Part shown: positions 7,466 to 14,182 of the stretch, piece after piece
Layout: each line of letters begins with the position of its first letter
How positions within the stretch are numbered: position 1 is the stretch's first letter
Assembly (NCBI GenBank): GCA_910578825.1
Contig: CAJTSB010000049.1
Location: forward strand, 1 to 18,466
DNA from: an uncultured Lachnospiraceae bacterium
GTDB taxonomy: Bacteria > Bacillota > Clostridia > Lachnospirales > Lachnospiraceae
Direction: 5' to 3'
DNA: 18,466 bases
Notes under the pieces: generated by a model
Told to the model about the DNA's origin: nothing
The model's input: the letters and a program-made list of their open reading frames with translations, nothing else
Databases searched by the model: none
Made by a program: the position numbers and the translations under genes

Positions 7466-7672
7466 CGTTTTCTTAGCAAACCTTACACCCTTATCACATT
7501 TTGTTATACTTATGTTGTAATAAATCACATAAACGCCAAACCAGATGATTTTATTCCACCTGATATTGATGTAACAAAATCTGCACGCAATAATTTCAAA
7601 AAAATCCAGACATATACTGGTGGGAAAGGAAAACGCTACAGTAACATATACAGAATGAAAAACAGAGTGTAA
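7466..7672 (+). pseudogene. Possible coding remnant without a start, opposite strand to cas genes
   Basis: A plus-strand frame open from after a TAG at 7463 to a TAA at 7670 has no ATG until close to its end. Its last 40 or so residues look protein-like, including KPDDFIPPDIDVTKSARNNF and then TGGKGKRYSNIYRMKNRV. I do not recognise the family. It may be the C-terminal scrap of a gene lost when the DNA between cas3 and cas5c was rearranged, or a chance frame in AT-rich DNA. Confidence 0.25.
7482..7510 (+). promoter_or_regulatory. Candidate plus-strand promoter between cas5c and cas3
   Basis: CTTACA (7482-7487) and TATACT (7505-7510) are separated by 17 bp on the plus strand. A transcript from about 7517 would end at the bidirectional terminator near 7706, giving an RNA of roughly 190 bases. 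This is the only plus-strand signal of the cas region. Support is motif-only. Confidence 0.3.
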
Positions 7673-7709
7673 AACCTTTAAATTATCAGTGTTCTACACT
7701 CTGTTTATT
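7658..7709. terminator. Bidirectional hairpin terminator after cas3
   Basis: A perfect 12-bp stem (7660-7671 with 7695-7706, arms AAACAGAGTGTA and TACACTCTGTTT) encloses a 23-base loop. On the minus strand the second arm runs into TTTTT, and it begins 22 bases after the cas3 stop. On the plus strand it is followed by TTTATTT. It would end cas3 transcription before the cas5c operon. Confidence 0.75.
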
Positions 7710-7727
7710 TCAACCATTGAAGGAAAA

Positions 7728-10004
7728 CTACCATATAGTTCCTCCTGCTATTTCTTCTGGCAGCTGTAATCCCATATCTTTTGTATAATACTTTTCATAC
7801 TGTCGTCGCAAAATATAATATTCGCTCTTTTCTCCATCTTCCTGTTTCCATCCCGCGTAAGCCAGTCGTTCCATATAATATTCCAATTTTTCCTGTTGAT
7901 AGACGGGCACAGTCACCGTCAGGTCTACAGCCTTGCGCATCAACGATGGACTAACTCCTCTTTCCAATGCCTCTTCTATGATTTCCAGATATTTCTCATT
8001 TTCCGTTTCTGATACTATCTGTGGAATAGGAACAATCACTTTCATCCCTTTATTTACGATTAACTCGTATTCCCTATCTGTCTTCATGAAATCCCTGCGT
8101 TTCAATGCCAACCGTAACTTTTCCTTATCCGCCTGCTCTGAAAATAATTCCTGATAATACTTTTTGATCTGCTCCGGACTATCAATATCCAACGGCTGTA
8201 TTGTACAGAGACGTTTCACCAAAACAGCTGCATTTTCATACCAGTTTCCAGATTTTTGTCTGGAATTCCCCGGATAGAGAAAACCCTCTTCCTGAGGTTC
8301 AAACACCACTACACGACCACCCCCTGCGAGTCTTCCATTCCTGTTGCAACGCCCGGCAGCCTGAATTATGGCGTCCAGCGGCGCCAATGCCCGATACATC
8401 ACGTCAAAATCCAAATCAACGCCCGCCTCTATACACTGTGTTGCGACTACACGACATGGAAACCTACCCTTAAGACGTCTGGTAATCTCCTCCACCACTA
8501 TCCGACGGTGTGCCATGCATAAATCGGTTGTGATAAAAAACACTTCATCTCCAGCGCATAGTTCTTTCAACTGGCAAAATAATTTCTTTGCATGTTTTCT
8601 CAAATTTACAATCACACATACACTTTCCAACCCTGCCATTTCACCTGCAACCTCTTCCAGCGGCATCGCCTGTCTCAACCTCCACTCCACATGCGTACGT
8701 TTTAATAAAGAAAATAACCTGGGATATTCTGGCATAATTTCTGTTGGTTTCCAATCCAGATCGGAGATTGCTGCAAAATCTGGCTGGGTAGCAGAAGAAA
8801 AAACCATCGTACAATGGTAGGTTCGGCACAACTCATTTACCGCCTCAAGCGTGGTTTCAGTCACTTCCAACGGTAAACTTTGAGCCTCATCAAAAAGAAT
8901 CACGCTGTTTGTTAAATGATGTAATTTTCGGCAATCTGTAGGACGACTTGCAAAAAGAGATTCAAAAAATTTTACGGAAGTGGTAATGATAAATGGCACA
9001 CTCCAGCGAGACGCAAATTCTCTTGCATCATCACTGAGATTACTCTGACTATGGTCTACTAAAATATCCGGGATAATCTGATCATATGTATCTGTATTCT
9101 GTTCCGCCAAAGTTAAAAAAGGCAGTACCACAATAATCCGACGTTTCCCATGAGCCAGACAATGACGCAATGCAAAATGCAAAAGAGCTAACGTTTTACC
9201 TGTTCCAGTGGGAGCAGTCAACGTAAACAACCCTTCTTCAACATCTCCCATCTTCCCGCATTGTATAAACAAACTGTTTCTGATTTGATTTAGTGAGGCA
9301 TCCGCAACAGACTGCCTGGAAAGCTCACTCTGAAATGCCATTAATTTCTCTAACCACACCTCTGCTTCAAACCCTAATCGTTCTGTCTCCTGTAAATATT
9401 GCGGATTCCTGTCTTCCGCAGAGACACTATAATCGGCATCCACGAGGCAGGAAAACAACATTCTCGTGTATAACATGGTTTCAATATTATGCGATTCTAT
9501 CTTTTCATTATTTTGAGCAATGAATTTCCGTAGTTTGGGAAACTTAAAACCCGAAAAATCATGTTTGAAATTTTCTGCTGCATTTTTATAGTTCTCTCCC
9601 CCTGCAACAGCGGCTTTATAATTATTTAAGGAATTCTCTGTTCCTTTATAGAAATTGTTGTATAATACAGATTCCAATTCATCAAACGCTACCAAACTGG
9701 TGTGATGTCCATTGATCGCCTCTATAATTGGTTTATACGTACTTTTATGTTTCTTCAGCGAATAAAGGAAAGCTGCACCACACATAGCATGGTCTATATT
9801 CTTCATTCTGCCTTCCAACACATCCGCAAAAACATCACTATATTTGCCAAAATCGTGAAACAACCCAGCCATTCGGGTCTCATCCTCTCGTTCAAATTCG
9901 CTACCATACTGCCCGGCAAGCTCTGCAACTGCCTGCAGATGTTCTTTGACCGTTCGCTGACAACCGTTTGGTAGTTTTGACTTAGCATAATATTTCTTAA
10001 TCAT
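7728..10004 (-). CDS. cas3: CRISPR-associated helicase-nuclease Cas3
   Basis: A 758-residue Cas3 with an N-terminal HD nuclease fused to a superfamily 2 helicase. HD residues are His22, His50-Asp51 (FHDFGK), His72 and His100-His101 (NGHHTS). Helicase motifs are the Walker A APTGTGKT (264-271), DEAQ (372-375), SSAT (403-406), ATQCIEAGVDLDFD (521-534) and the arginine-finger motif QAAGRCNRNGR (548-558). It is recruited by target-bound Cascade and degrades the displaced strand. All key motifs are intact. It stands apart from cas5c by 505 bp with its own promoter and terminator. The ATG at 10004 has only a weak AAGAAG-type ribosome binding site and overlaps a short upstream ORF. Confidence 0.97.
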   Translation of the reverse strand: MIKKYYAKSKLPNGCQRTVKEHLQAVAELAGQYGSEFEREDETRMAGLFHDFGKYSDVFADVLEGRMKNIDHAMCGAAFLYSLKKHKSTYKPIIEAINGHHTSLVAFDELESVLYNNFYKGTENSLNNYKAAVAGGENYKNAAENFKHDFSGFKFPKLRKFIAQNNEKIESHNIETMLYTRMLFSCLVDADYSVSAEDRNPQYLQETERLGFEAEVWLEKLMAFQSELSRQSVADASLNQIRNSLFIQCGKMGDVEEGLFTLTAPTGTGKTLALLHFALRHCLAHGKRRIIVVLPFLTLAEQNTDTYDQIIPDILVDHSQSNLSDDAREFASRWSVPFIITTSVKFFESLFASRPTDCRKLHHLTNSVILFDEAQSLPLEVTETTLEAVNELCRTYHCTMVFSSATQPDFAAISDLDWKPTEIMPEYPRLFSLLKRTHVEWRLRQAMPLEEVAGEMAGLESVCVIVNLRKHAKKLFCQLKELCAGDEVFFITTDLCMAHRRIVVEEITRRLKGRFPCRVVATQCIEAGVDLDFDVMYRALAPLDAIIQAAGRCNRNGRLAGGGRVVVFEPQEEGFLYPGNSRQKSGNWYENAAVLVKRLCTIQPLDIDSPEQIKKYYQELFSEQADKEKLRLALKRRDFMKTDREYELIVNKGMKVIVPIPQIVSETENEKYLEIIEEALERGVSPSLMRKAVDLTVTVPVYQQEKLEYYMERLAYAGWKQEDGEKSEYYILRRQYEKYYTKDMGLQLPEEIAGGTIW

Positions 10005-10067
10005 TCTTCTTCACCATTAAAAATTTCATTTTACCGTTACATGAAATGATAGTTTATTATCACACAT
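9997..10067 (-). other. Two overlapping short upstream ORFs and a hairpin in the cas3 leader
   Basis: A 13-codon frame (10067-10026, MCDNKLSFHVTVK) has GGAG six to ten bases upstream. Its TGA overlaps the ATG of a 10-codon frame (10029-9997, MKFLMVKKND) as ATGA. The second frame ends in TAA just past the cas3 ATG. A 7-bp inverted repeat, ATTTCAT (10023-10029) with ATGAAAT (10041-10047), would pair over the second start. The layout resembles translational coupling or attenuation, but the frames are very short and could be coincidental. Confidence 0.3.
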
Positions 10068-10111
10068 AAATAATCTCCAGTTTTCCATATTCTCGAATCA
10101 AACATACATTT

Positions 10112-10140
10112 ATTATAAATCTAATCCCTGAGTAAAACAA
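10112..10140 (-). promoter_or_regulatory. Candidate cas3 promoter
   Basis: On the minus strand TATAAT (10117-10112) is a perfect -10, with TTGTTT (10140-10135) 17 bp upstream. The start site near 10105 would give a leader of about 100 bases. The rest of the 327-bp gap 10005-10331 is AT-rich and holds only a 7-bp inverted repeat (10203-10209 with 10233-10239). Confidence 0.55.
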
Positions 10141-10331
10141 TTATTTTCCTACAATGATTTCTTTTTCTGAGTAACCTTAACTTTTTTAATTAACACATCA
10201 TATAGCAGGCCAACGAACCTTAAATCCGTCACCCTGCTATTATATCGCTCCTGTAAAATTCCCTACCCTCCAGATAAACCCCCGGGGATACATACAAAGA
10301 ATCAATTCCCAAAACAAGCTCCTACACCGTA

Positions 10332-10529
10332 TCAGCAAAAATTCTGCTCCAGCCCTGCCACAATCTGATGCATTTCTGATTTGGTGGTAACATTCCTTGC
10401 CGCCTCTACCACCCGACGTTTTTCCTCATCATTCAATTTGCCATACACATCCATCGCTTTCGGGTTCATCCCAAGCTGGAAACTTAAGCCCATAGGCATA
10501 TCATAACTGTTATCCACTTTTCCATCCAT
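10332..10529 (-). CDS. Conserved-looking 65-residue protein of unknown function
   Basis: A 65-residue soluble protein. The N-terminus contains the hydrophobic patch MPMGLSFQLGM, followed by a helical half with KLNDEEKRRVVEAARNVTTKSEM. That half looks like the short two-helix segment seen in small unnamed clostridial proteins. GGAGG lies eight bases before the ATG, a strong start. It is the last gene of the spoVA series on this strand, separated from spoVAC by a palindromic repeat, so it may be cotranscribed with it. It sits where spoVAD would be expected but bears no resemblance to that enzyme-like protein of over 300 residues. Function unknown. Confidence 0.75.
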   Translation of the reverse strand: MDGKVDNSYDMPMGLSFQLGMNPKAMDVYGKLNDEEKRRVVEAARNVTTKSEMHQIVAGLEQNFC

Positions 10530-10556
10530 ACGCGATTCCTCCTTTCACATGGTAAC

Positions 10557-10630
10557 GGCACGCATCGCAAAGCGTCGCCTGCCAATTCGTCGGAAGGCAT
10601 TCAGGAAATGCTGCGCATTCGCCTTCCTTC
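10557..10630. repeat. Dispersed palindromic repeat, copy 1
   Basis: A nested hairpin begins GGAAGGC, holds AAATGC-TGC-GCATT in its centre and closes with GCCTTCC (core 10591-10630). It is preceded by a GGCACGC segment. A second copy with about 80 percent identity in the core lies at 15531-15588. Both begin directly after the stop of a minus-strand gene, here spoVAC. It may act as a 3'-end structure, a REP-like element, or both. Confidence 0.65.
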
Positions 10631-10632
10631 TT

Positions 10633-11115
10633 CTAAAATACTCCAATCAGTATCAATACCCAATAAATCAATCCCAGCAGCCAGCTTGTAAATATTCCGT
10701 ACAAAATTACCGGCCCTGCAATTGTAAAAATCTTACACCCGATTCCGAATACCTGCCCCTCTTTCTGGAATTCAATCGCGGGAGCCGCAACAGAATTGGC
10801 AAATCCGGTAATCGGCACCAGTGCGCCCGCGCCGCCCCAGTTGGCAATCCGGGGATAAATATTCAATCCTGTCAACAGCACGCTCAAAAATACCAGTATC
10901 ATACTGCACCAGCCTGCGGCGGTCTCCTTGTCCAAATTAAAACTACCTGCCGCCATATTTAAGATGAACTGTCCCAAAACACAGATAATGCCGCCAACAA
11001 CAAACGCCTTCACCATATTGGCGGGCAGAGAATGGGTCGGGGTCACCCGTTTGACATATTCGTTATATTCCTGATTCTTCTTCTCTTTCTCTTCCATAGT
11101 CTGCTGACTCGCCAT
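10633..11115 (-). CDS. spoVAC: Stage V sporulation protein AC
   Basis: A 160-residue membrane protein of the SpoVAC family. It is one of the channel-forming SpoVA proteins in the spore inner membrane, where it takes part in dipicolinic acid uptake during sporulation and its release in germination. After a charged N-terminus comes the typical YVKRVTPTHSLPANMVKAF segment. Membrane helices follow at about 36-56 and 67-86, then the conserved NWGGAGALVPITGFANSVAAP stretch, then a C-terminal helix at about 136-158. The start has AGAGG seven bases upstream. It lies 30 bases after spoVAB in the same operon. Unusually, spoVAD does not follow. Confidence 0.94.
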   Translation of the reverse strand: MASQQTMEEKEKKNQEYNEYVKRVTPTHSLPANMVKAFVVGGIICVLGQFILNMAAGSFNLDKETAAGWCSMILVFLSVLLTGLNIYPRIANWGGAGALVPITGFANSVAAPAIEFQKEGQVFGIGCKIFTIAGPVILYGIFTSWLLGLIYWVLILIGVF

Positions 11116-11145
11116 AGTTTTACCTCTCTTTCCATAGTTATTATT

Positions 11146-11568
11146 TTATTTGGACATATGGTTTGCGTAAAAATAAAGCGCACCCATCATTTTTCCCAAT
11201 GCCATAAACAGCATAATCATGCTCAACCCTTCCTTGATTCCCATCCGCCGAAACATGATCGGAAACGTGTTGAGAATTTCTGCAAGCGCCACCGCAAGAC
11301 ACCCGACAAATATACCTGCCGACAATCCAAACAGGATAACCAGGCCAATTCCCAGATGCAACGGAATATGAAACAGTGAAAAAATATTTCCCAGCGCTCC
11401 GCCCAGAACCACCGCATTCTCATAGAGAATAACGTCGTTCGCCGTCCGGCTCTTTCCGATAATCCTTGGCACCACGCCTACCGTAATGATAAAACTGAAT
11501 ACGCCTGCGGAAACCGCCGTCCCGCTTGCAAGACCGATAAATCCCAAAAACACTTCTTTCATCCACAT
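11146..11568 (-). CDS. spoVAB: Stage V sporulation protein AB
   Basis: A 140-residue polytopic membrane protein, nearly the same length as Bacillus SpoVAB, with about four helices (roughly 4-28, 51-70, 72-96 and 112-134). Landmarks are GVVPRIIGKSRTA near residue 31, YENAVVLGGALGN and LAEILNTFPIMFRRMG. It belongs to the spoVA locus needed for dipicolinic acid loading of the spore. Its precise role within the locus is less clear than that of SpoVAC. The start has AAGGAG nine bases upstream; an alternative in-frame ATG lies two codons in. Position between spoVAA and spoVAC supports the call. Confidence 0.92.
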   Translation of the reverse strand: MWMKEVFLGFIGLASGTAVSAGVFSFIITVGVVPRIIGKSRTANDVILYENAVVLGGALGNIFSLFHIPLHLGIGLVILFGLSAGIFVGCLAVALAEILNTFPIMFRRMGIKEGLSMIMLFMALGKMMGALYFYANHMSK

Positions 11569-11611
11569 TTCATTCGGCTCCTTTTCTTCCTATGCCCCTG
11601 CCAGCCAATGG

Positions 11612-12253
11612 CTATTCCACATCATTACTCGTTCCCTTGCGCCCGCAGTTCTCAATAAATGTGGTGTCCACATCCTTCTCATAGGTACGCATTTCCACCT
11701 GAATCGGCGTCGGATCATGCGTAATCTTCTTGTGTCCCACATGGTTGAAAAACACCATGATTCCGAGAAAGAGTCCGATCGAATAGCAGACCTCCAATAC
11801 GGTAAATCCATTCGACTCCGTGCCCATAACCTGCTGATAGAAGTCCATGAACACCTCGCCCACGCCCACGTCATTGTTAAACGTCATAATCGTAAATGCC
11901 GATCCAAAAAATATTAGCACGCATAAAACAGCCGTCTTCAGATACAACAGCCACTTCGGCTCTTCCTTCGGCACATATTCCACCACAAAATCTTTTTCTC
12001 CGATATTCTGGATCTCCACATTAGGGAATTCCTGCCCGATTATCTCAATAATCTTTAGAACGGAAAATACCTGCATCTGCGTCTTTTTCTTACTCTGGTT
12101 GGCAGGGACATGGAAATTGTATACCTTTATCTGTTTCATCTTATTGATGAGCGGACGGTTTGTAGCGGTAAGTTTTGCAATGTCTTTTAAGACTACGGAA
12201 GGCTCCGTCACCTTCACATTCTGCTCTATTTTCAGATATACGGTCTCTGCCAT
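11612..12253 (-). CDS. spoVAA: Stage V sporulation protein AA
   Basis: A 213-residue protein, close to the Bacillus length of about 206. The N-terminal half (1-98) is a soluble domain beginning MAETVYLKIEQNVKV. Two membrane helices follow (about 103-123 and 153-173), with a charged C-terminal tail. I chose Met at 12253 because GGAGG lies six bases upstream and the residues match the family start. A longer frame reaching 12373 adds 40 residues with no family resemblance. Its first 22 bases overlap a small gene in another frame. It is part of the sigma-G dependent spoVA operon used for dipicolinic acid transport. Confidence 0.92.
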   Translation of the reverse strand: MAETVYLKIEQNVKVTEPSVVLKDIAKLTATNRPLINKMKQIKVYNFHVPANQSKKKTQMQVFSVLKIIEIIGQEFPNVEIQNIGEKDFVVEYVPKEEPKWLLYLKTAVLCVLIFFGSAFTIMTFNNDVGVGEVFMDFYQQVMGTESNGFTVLEVCYSIGLFLGIMVFFNHVGHKKITHDPTPIQVEMRTYEKDVDTTFIENCGRKGTSNDVE

Positions 12254-12399
12254 CTTTCGCCTCCATCTTCCATCACAAGAGTTCCCTCTGTCACATCCAC
12301 CTGACTTTCCATATAATTCACATAATAAAATATACCTCCGATAATTGTGAGTATCACAACTATCAGAAGGCATATCCGATAAACGGTACTATGACTCAT
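12232..12399 (-). CDS. 55-residue predicted membrane peptide, first gene of the spoVA operon
   Basis: An ATG at 12399 opens a 55-codon frame that runs into spoVAA and stops at 12232, overlapping it by 22 bases. GGAAGTGAG stands just upstream. Residues 8-26 (RICLLIVVILTIIGGIFYY region) form one clear membrane helix, followed by a short polar tail with VDVTEGTLVMEDGG. It is the first frame after a sigma-G type promoter, and the spoVAA ribosome binding site lies within it. I know no named family. A forespore membrane micro-protein is the simplest reading. Confidence 0.65.
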   Translation of the reverse strand: MSHSTVYRICLLIVVILTIIGGIFYYVNYMESQVDVTEGTLVMEDGGERWQRPYI

Positions 12400-12429
12400 A
12401 TACTCACTTCCTTTTTCCAGCTTTGGAAG

Positions 12430-12460
12430 TAGTATGTCATCATATCCAATTTTTTATTCT
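12430..12460 (-). promoter_or_regulatory. Sigma-G type promoter of the spoVA operon
   Basis: On the minus strand the -10 element CATACTA (12436-12430) matches the forespore sigma-G consensus exactly. AGAATA (12460-12455) stands 18 bp upstream as a good -35. Bacillus spoVA is known to depend on sigma-G. The start site would lie about 25 bases before the ATG of the 55-residue peptide, so that peptide is likely part of the operon. Confidence 0.75.
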
Positions 12461-12538
12461 GTTTTTTGCTGTTGAAATTTTCACGCAACACATTGCGATT
12501 TACAAATCAAAAAATTTTTCGTCTTGCTGCTGCAGCCA

Positions 12539-13306
12539 TCATCGGTTTAGTTTTTCCCGCATCTTCAGCAGAATTTTCTTCTCCATCCTGCTTACCTGAA
12601 CCTGGCTGATTCCCATTTCGTCCGCAATTTTGCTCTGCGTCTGCTCCTTGAAATACCGAAGTTCAATCAGACGACGTTCCTCTTCCCCAAGCTCCTCTAA
12701 CAGTTGTTCCAAAACCATATGGTTCAACAGCATTTCATGGCTGTCCTTCTCCTGTGGAAGACGCTCTGCAAGACAGACCTCCTTACCTTCGGAAGACGTC
12801 ATATTCTTATAAATGGATTCTACCTCCCCATTTGCCTCAAGCGCCATAACAATCTCCTCCCGCGGCATACCTGTCACTTCTGATAATTCCTGAAGCGTGG
12901 GTTCCCTTCCATAATCTGCCTGCAATTTCTCCCGCGCCTGCTGCATCTTCGCCCCGCTCTCTTTTAAGCTCCGGCTTACTTTTATCATACCGTCATCACG
13001 CAGAAAACGCCGAATCTCTCCGGTAATTTTGGGCACTGCATAAGTCGAAAACTTCACAGAAAAGGAGTCGTCAAATTTATCTATGGCTTTCATCAGCCCA
13101 ATGCTCCCAATCTGGAACAAATCTTCCGGATCATAACCCCGGTTATGGAATCTTCGTACAATGCTCCATACCAGCCCCATATTGTTCTGTACCATGGCGT
13201 CCCTCGCCAGACGGTCGCCCGCCTGTGAGCGTTTCAAAAGCTGCCTATGTAAGCGTTCCCTTTCCTCTTCTGTCTCCACTGTCCTGGACTCTTCCAAGTT
13301 TCTCAC
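12539..13306 (-). CDS. sigF: RNA polymerase sporulation sigma factor SigF
   Basis: A 255-residue sigma-70 family factor, the first forespore-specific sigma. Region 2 is intact, with NMGLVWSIVRRFHNRGYDPE and DLFQIGSIGLMKAIDKFD at residues 42-79, followed by FSTYAVPKITGEIRRFLRDD (86-105). Region 3 is at about 110-160. Region 4 holds the helix-turn-helix EQTQSKIADEMGISQVQVSR (221-240). The start is GTG, overlapping the spoIIAB stop as GTGA, so the two are translationally coupled and made in balance. SpoIIAB holds the protein inactive until SpoIIAA is dephosphorylated. The spoIIAA-spoIIAB-sigF order identifies it as SigF rather than the similar SigG. Confidence 0.96.
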   Translation of the reverse strand: MRNLEESRTVETEEERERLHRQLLKRSQAGDRLARDAMVQNNMGLVWSIVRRFHNRGYDPEDLFQIGSIGLMKAIDKFDDSFSVKFSTYAVPKITGEIRRFLRDDGMIKVSRSLKESGAKMQQAREKLQADYGREPTLQELSEVTGMPREEIVMALEANGEVESIYKNMTSSEGKEVCLAERLPQEKDSHEMLLNHMVLEQLLEELGEEERRLIELRYFKEQTQSKIADEMGISQVQVSRMEKKILLKMREKLNR

Positions 13307-13734
13307 CCTTCCCCTATCGTCTTGCGCATGGTGACGCAGGTTCCCTTATGCGGCTCGGAGACTACTTCTACCGCATCCATAAACGCTTCCATAAATGCAA
13401 ATCCCATTCCGGACCGTTCCAGCTCCGGCTTGGTGGTAAACATCGGCGCCCTGGCCCTGGCAATATCAGAAATACCCTTTCCCACATCCATGACCGAGAT
13501 TTCAATCTGATTTCCCTTAGTGTTGCACCGAATCCAGATGCTGCCGCCTTTCTGCTCATAGCCGTGGATAATACAGTTTGTCACCGCCTCGCTGACCGCG
13601 GTCTTGATATCCGCAAGCTCGTCCACTGTTGGATTCAACTCCGCCACAAAAGCCCCCACTGCGACCCTCGCAAATCCTTCATTAGAAGATGTCGCCGAAA
13701 ATTCCATCTTCATCTCGTTTTTTAATCCTTCCAT
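13303..13734 (-). CDS. spoIIAB: Anti-sigma-F factor and serine kinase SpoIIAB
   Basis: A 143-residue GHKL-fold ATPase, close to the 146 residues of the Bacillus protein. The N box is Glu49 to Asn53 (SEAVTNCIIHGYE), the G1 box is MDVGKGI (82-88), and the G2 box is ERSGMGFAF (106-114). It binds and inhibits SigF and phosphorylates SpoIIAA on serine. I chose Met at 13734 because GGAGG lies five bases upstream and the family starts there. The open frame extends 43 codons further, but that part overlaps spoIIAA and has no resemblance to the family. Confidence 0.95.
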   Translation of the reverse strand: MEGLKNEMKMEFSATSSNEGFARVAVGAFVAELNPTVDELADIKTAVSEAVTNCIIHGYEQKGGSIWIRCNTKGNQIEISVMDVGKGISDIARARAPMFTTKPELERSGMGFAFMEAFMDAVEVVSEPHKGTCVTMRKTIGEG

Positions 13735-13751
13735 AGGTTCCTCCTTTTCGC

Positions 13752-14057
13752 CTACTCCACTTCCATGATTTTCCTTAATCCGGATAACTGAAAAATTCGC
13801 CGTATCTGCTGATTGAGATGCACCGCCTTTACATAACCCCCAGAAAAACGCACGTTTTTGCACCTTCCAATCACAACTCCAATTCCGGAGCTGTCCATAA
13901 ATCTCGTATCCGAAAAATCAAACACCAGGCTGCGCACCGGATATTTCATAATCAGTCCATCCGCTTCTTCCTTCAGAAATTCTGCCGCATGGTGATCCAG
14001 CTCCGCAGGCATCCTCAAAATAAGGCATCCATAGTCTTTCTTGTATTTATGCTCCAT
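13752..14057 (-). CDS. spoIIAA: Anti-sigma-F factor antagonist SpoIIAA
   Basis: A 101-residue STAS-domain protein. Its signature FMDSSGIGVVIGR includes the phosphorylation serine, Ser57 by alignment with Ser58 of Bacillus. In unphosphorylated form it pulls SpoIIAB off SigF; phosphorylated by SpoIIAB it is inactive. The start at 14057 has AAGGAAGG upstream and fits the family. A frame reaching 14117 would run into the preceding terminator hairpin. It is the first gene of the spoIIA operon, 17 bases before spoIIAB. A promoter must lie in the short space after the terminator or just before it, but I could not place a convincing sigma-H site. Confidence 0.95.
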   Translation of the reverse strand: MEHKYKKDYGCLILRMPAELDHHAAEFLKEEADGLIMKYPVRSLVFDFSDTRFMDSSGIGVVIGRCKNVRFSGGYVKAVHLNQQIRRIFQLSGLRKIMEVE

Positions 14058-14095
14058 ATGCTTCCTTCCTTTCCGTATTAATAGGATAAATTGGT

Positions 14096-14128
14096 AAAAA
14101 AAAGACGTCATATCCATTTGACGTCTTT
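14096..14128 (-). terminator. Strong rho-independent terminator after the TPR gene
   Basis: A perfect 10-bp stem, AAAGACGTCA (14101-14110) with TGACGTCTTT (14119-14128), has an eight-base loop. On the minus strand it runs into eight T residues (14103-14096). It ends the folC-TPR transcript and insulates the spoIIA operon, whose first ribosome binding site lies about 30 bases on. Confidence 0.9.
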
Positions 14129-14182
14129 TGTAATGTATTCGTTTGATTTTCTTATTTTTGTTCCATGTATCACGATTTAAAA

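Noticed and set aside
7593..7630. A degenerate CRISPR-repeat-like stretch starting ATTTCAAA with a small CCAG/CTGG hairpin, possibly a CreA/CreR guide RNA
   Set aside because: Only about 13 of 32 positions match the repeat, essentially the ATTTCAA end. The bases that would serve as its seed match neither cas promoter in the window.
8368..8820. A 150-codon plus-strand frame opposite cas3
   Set aside because: It lies wholly within the intact cas3 helicase domain and resembles no family; it is an antisense shadow.
10203..10239. Inverted repeat as a terminator for the 65-residue gene
   Set aside because: The stem is only seven bases with a long loop, and no T run follows on the minus strand.
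12254..12373. Forty-codon N-terminal extension of spoVAA
   Set aside because: It lacks a ribosome site, has no family resemblance and overlaps the 55-residue gene in another frame. The start at 12253 has GGAGG.
13735..13863. Extended start of spoIIAB inside spoIIAA
   Set aside because: The extension is not like the family, and Met at 13734 has an ideal GGAGG site and gives the normal length.
14058..14182. A sigma-H promoter before spoIIAA
   Set aside because: A GAAT -10 candidate exists, but no AGGA-type -35 lies at the required distance, so no site is called.
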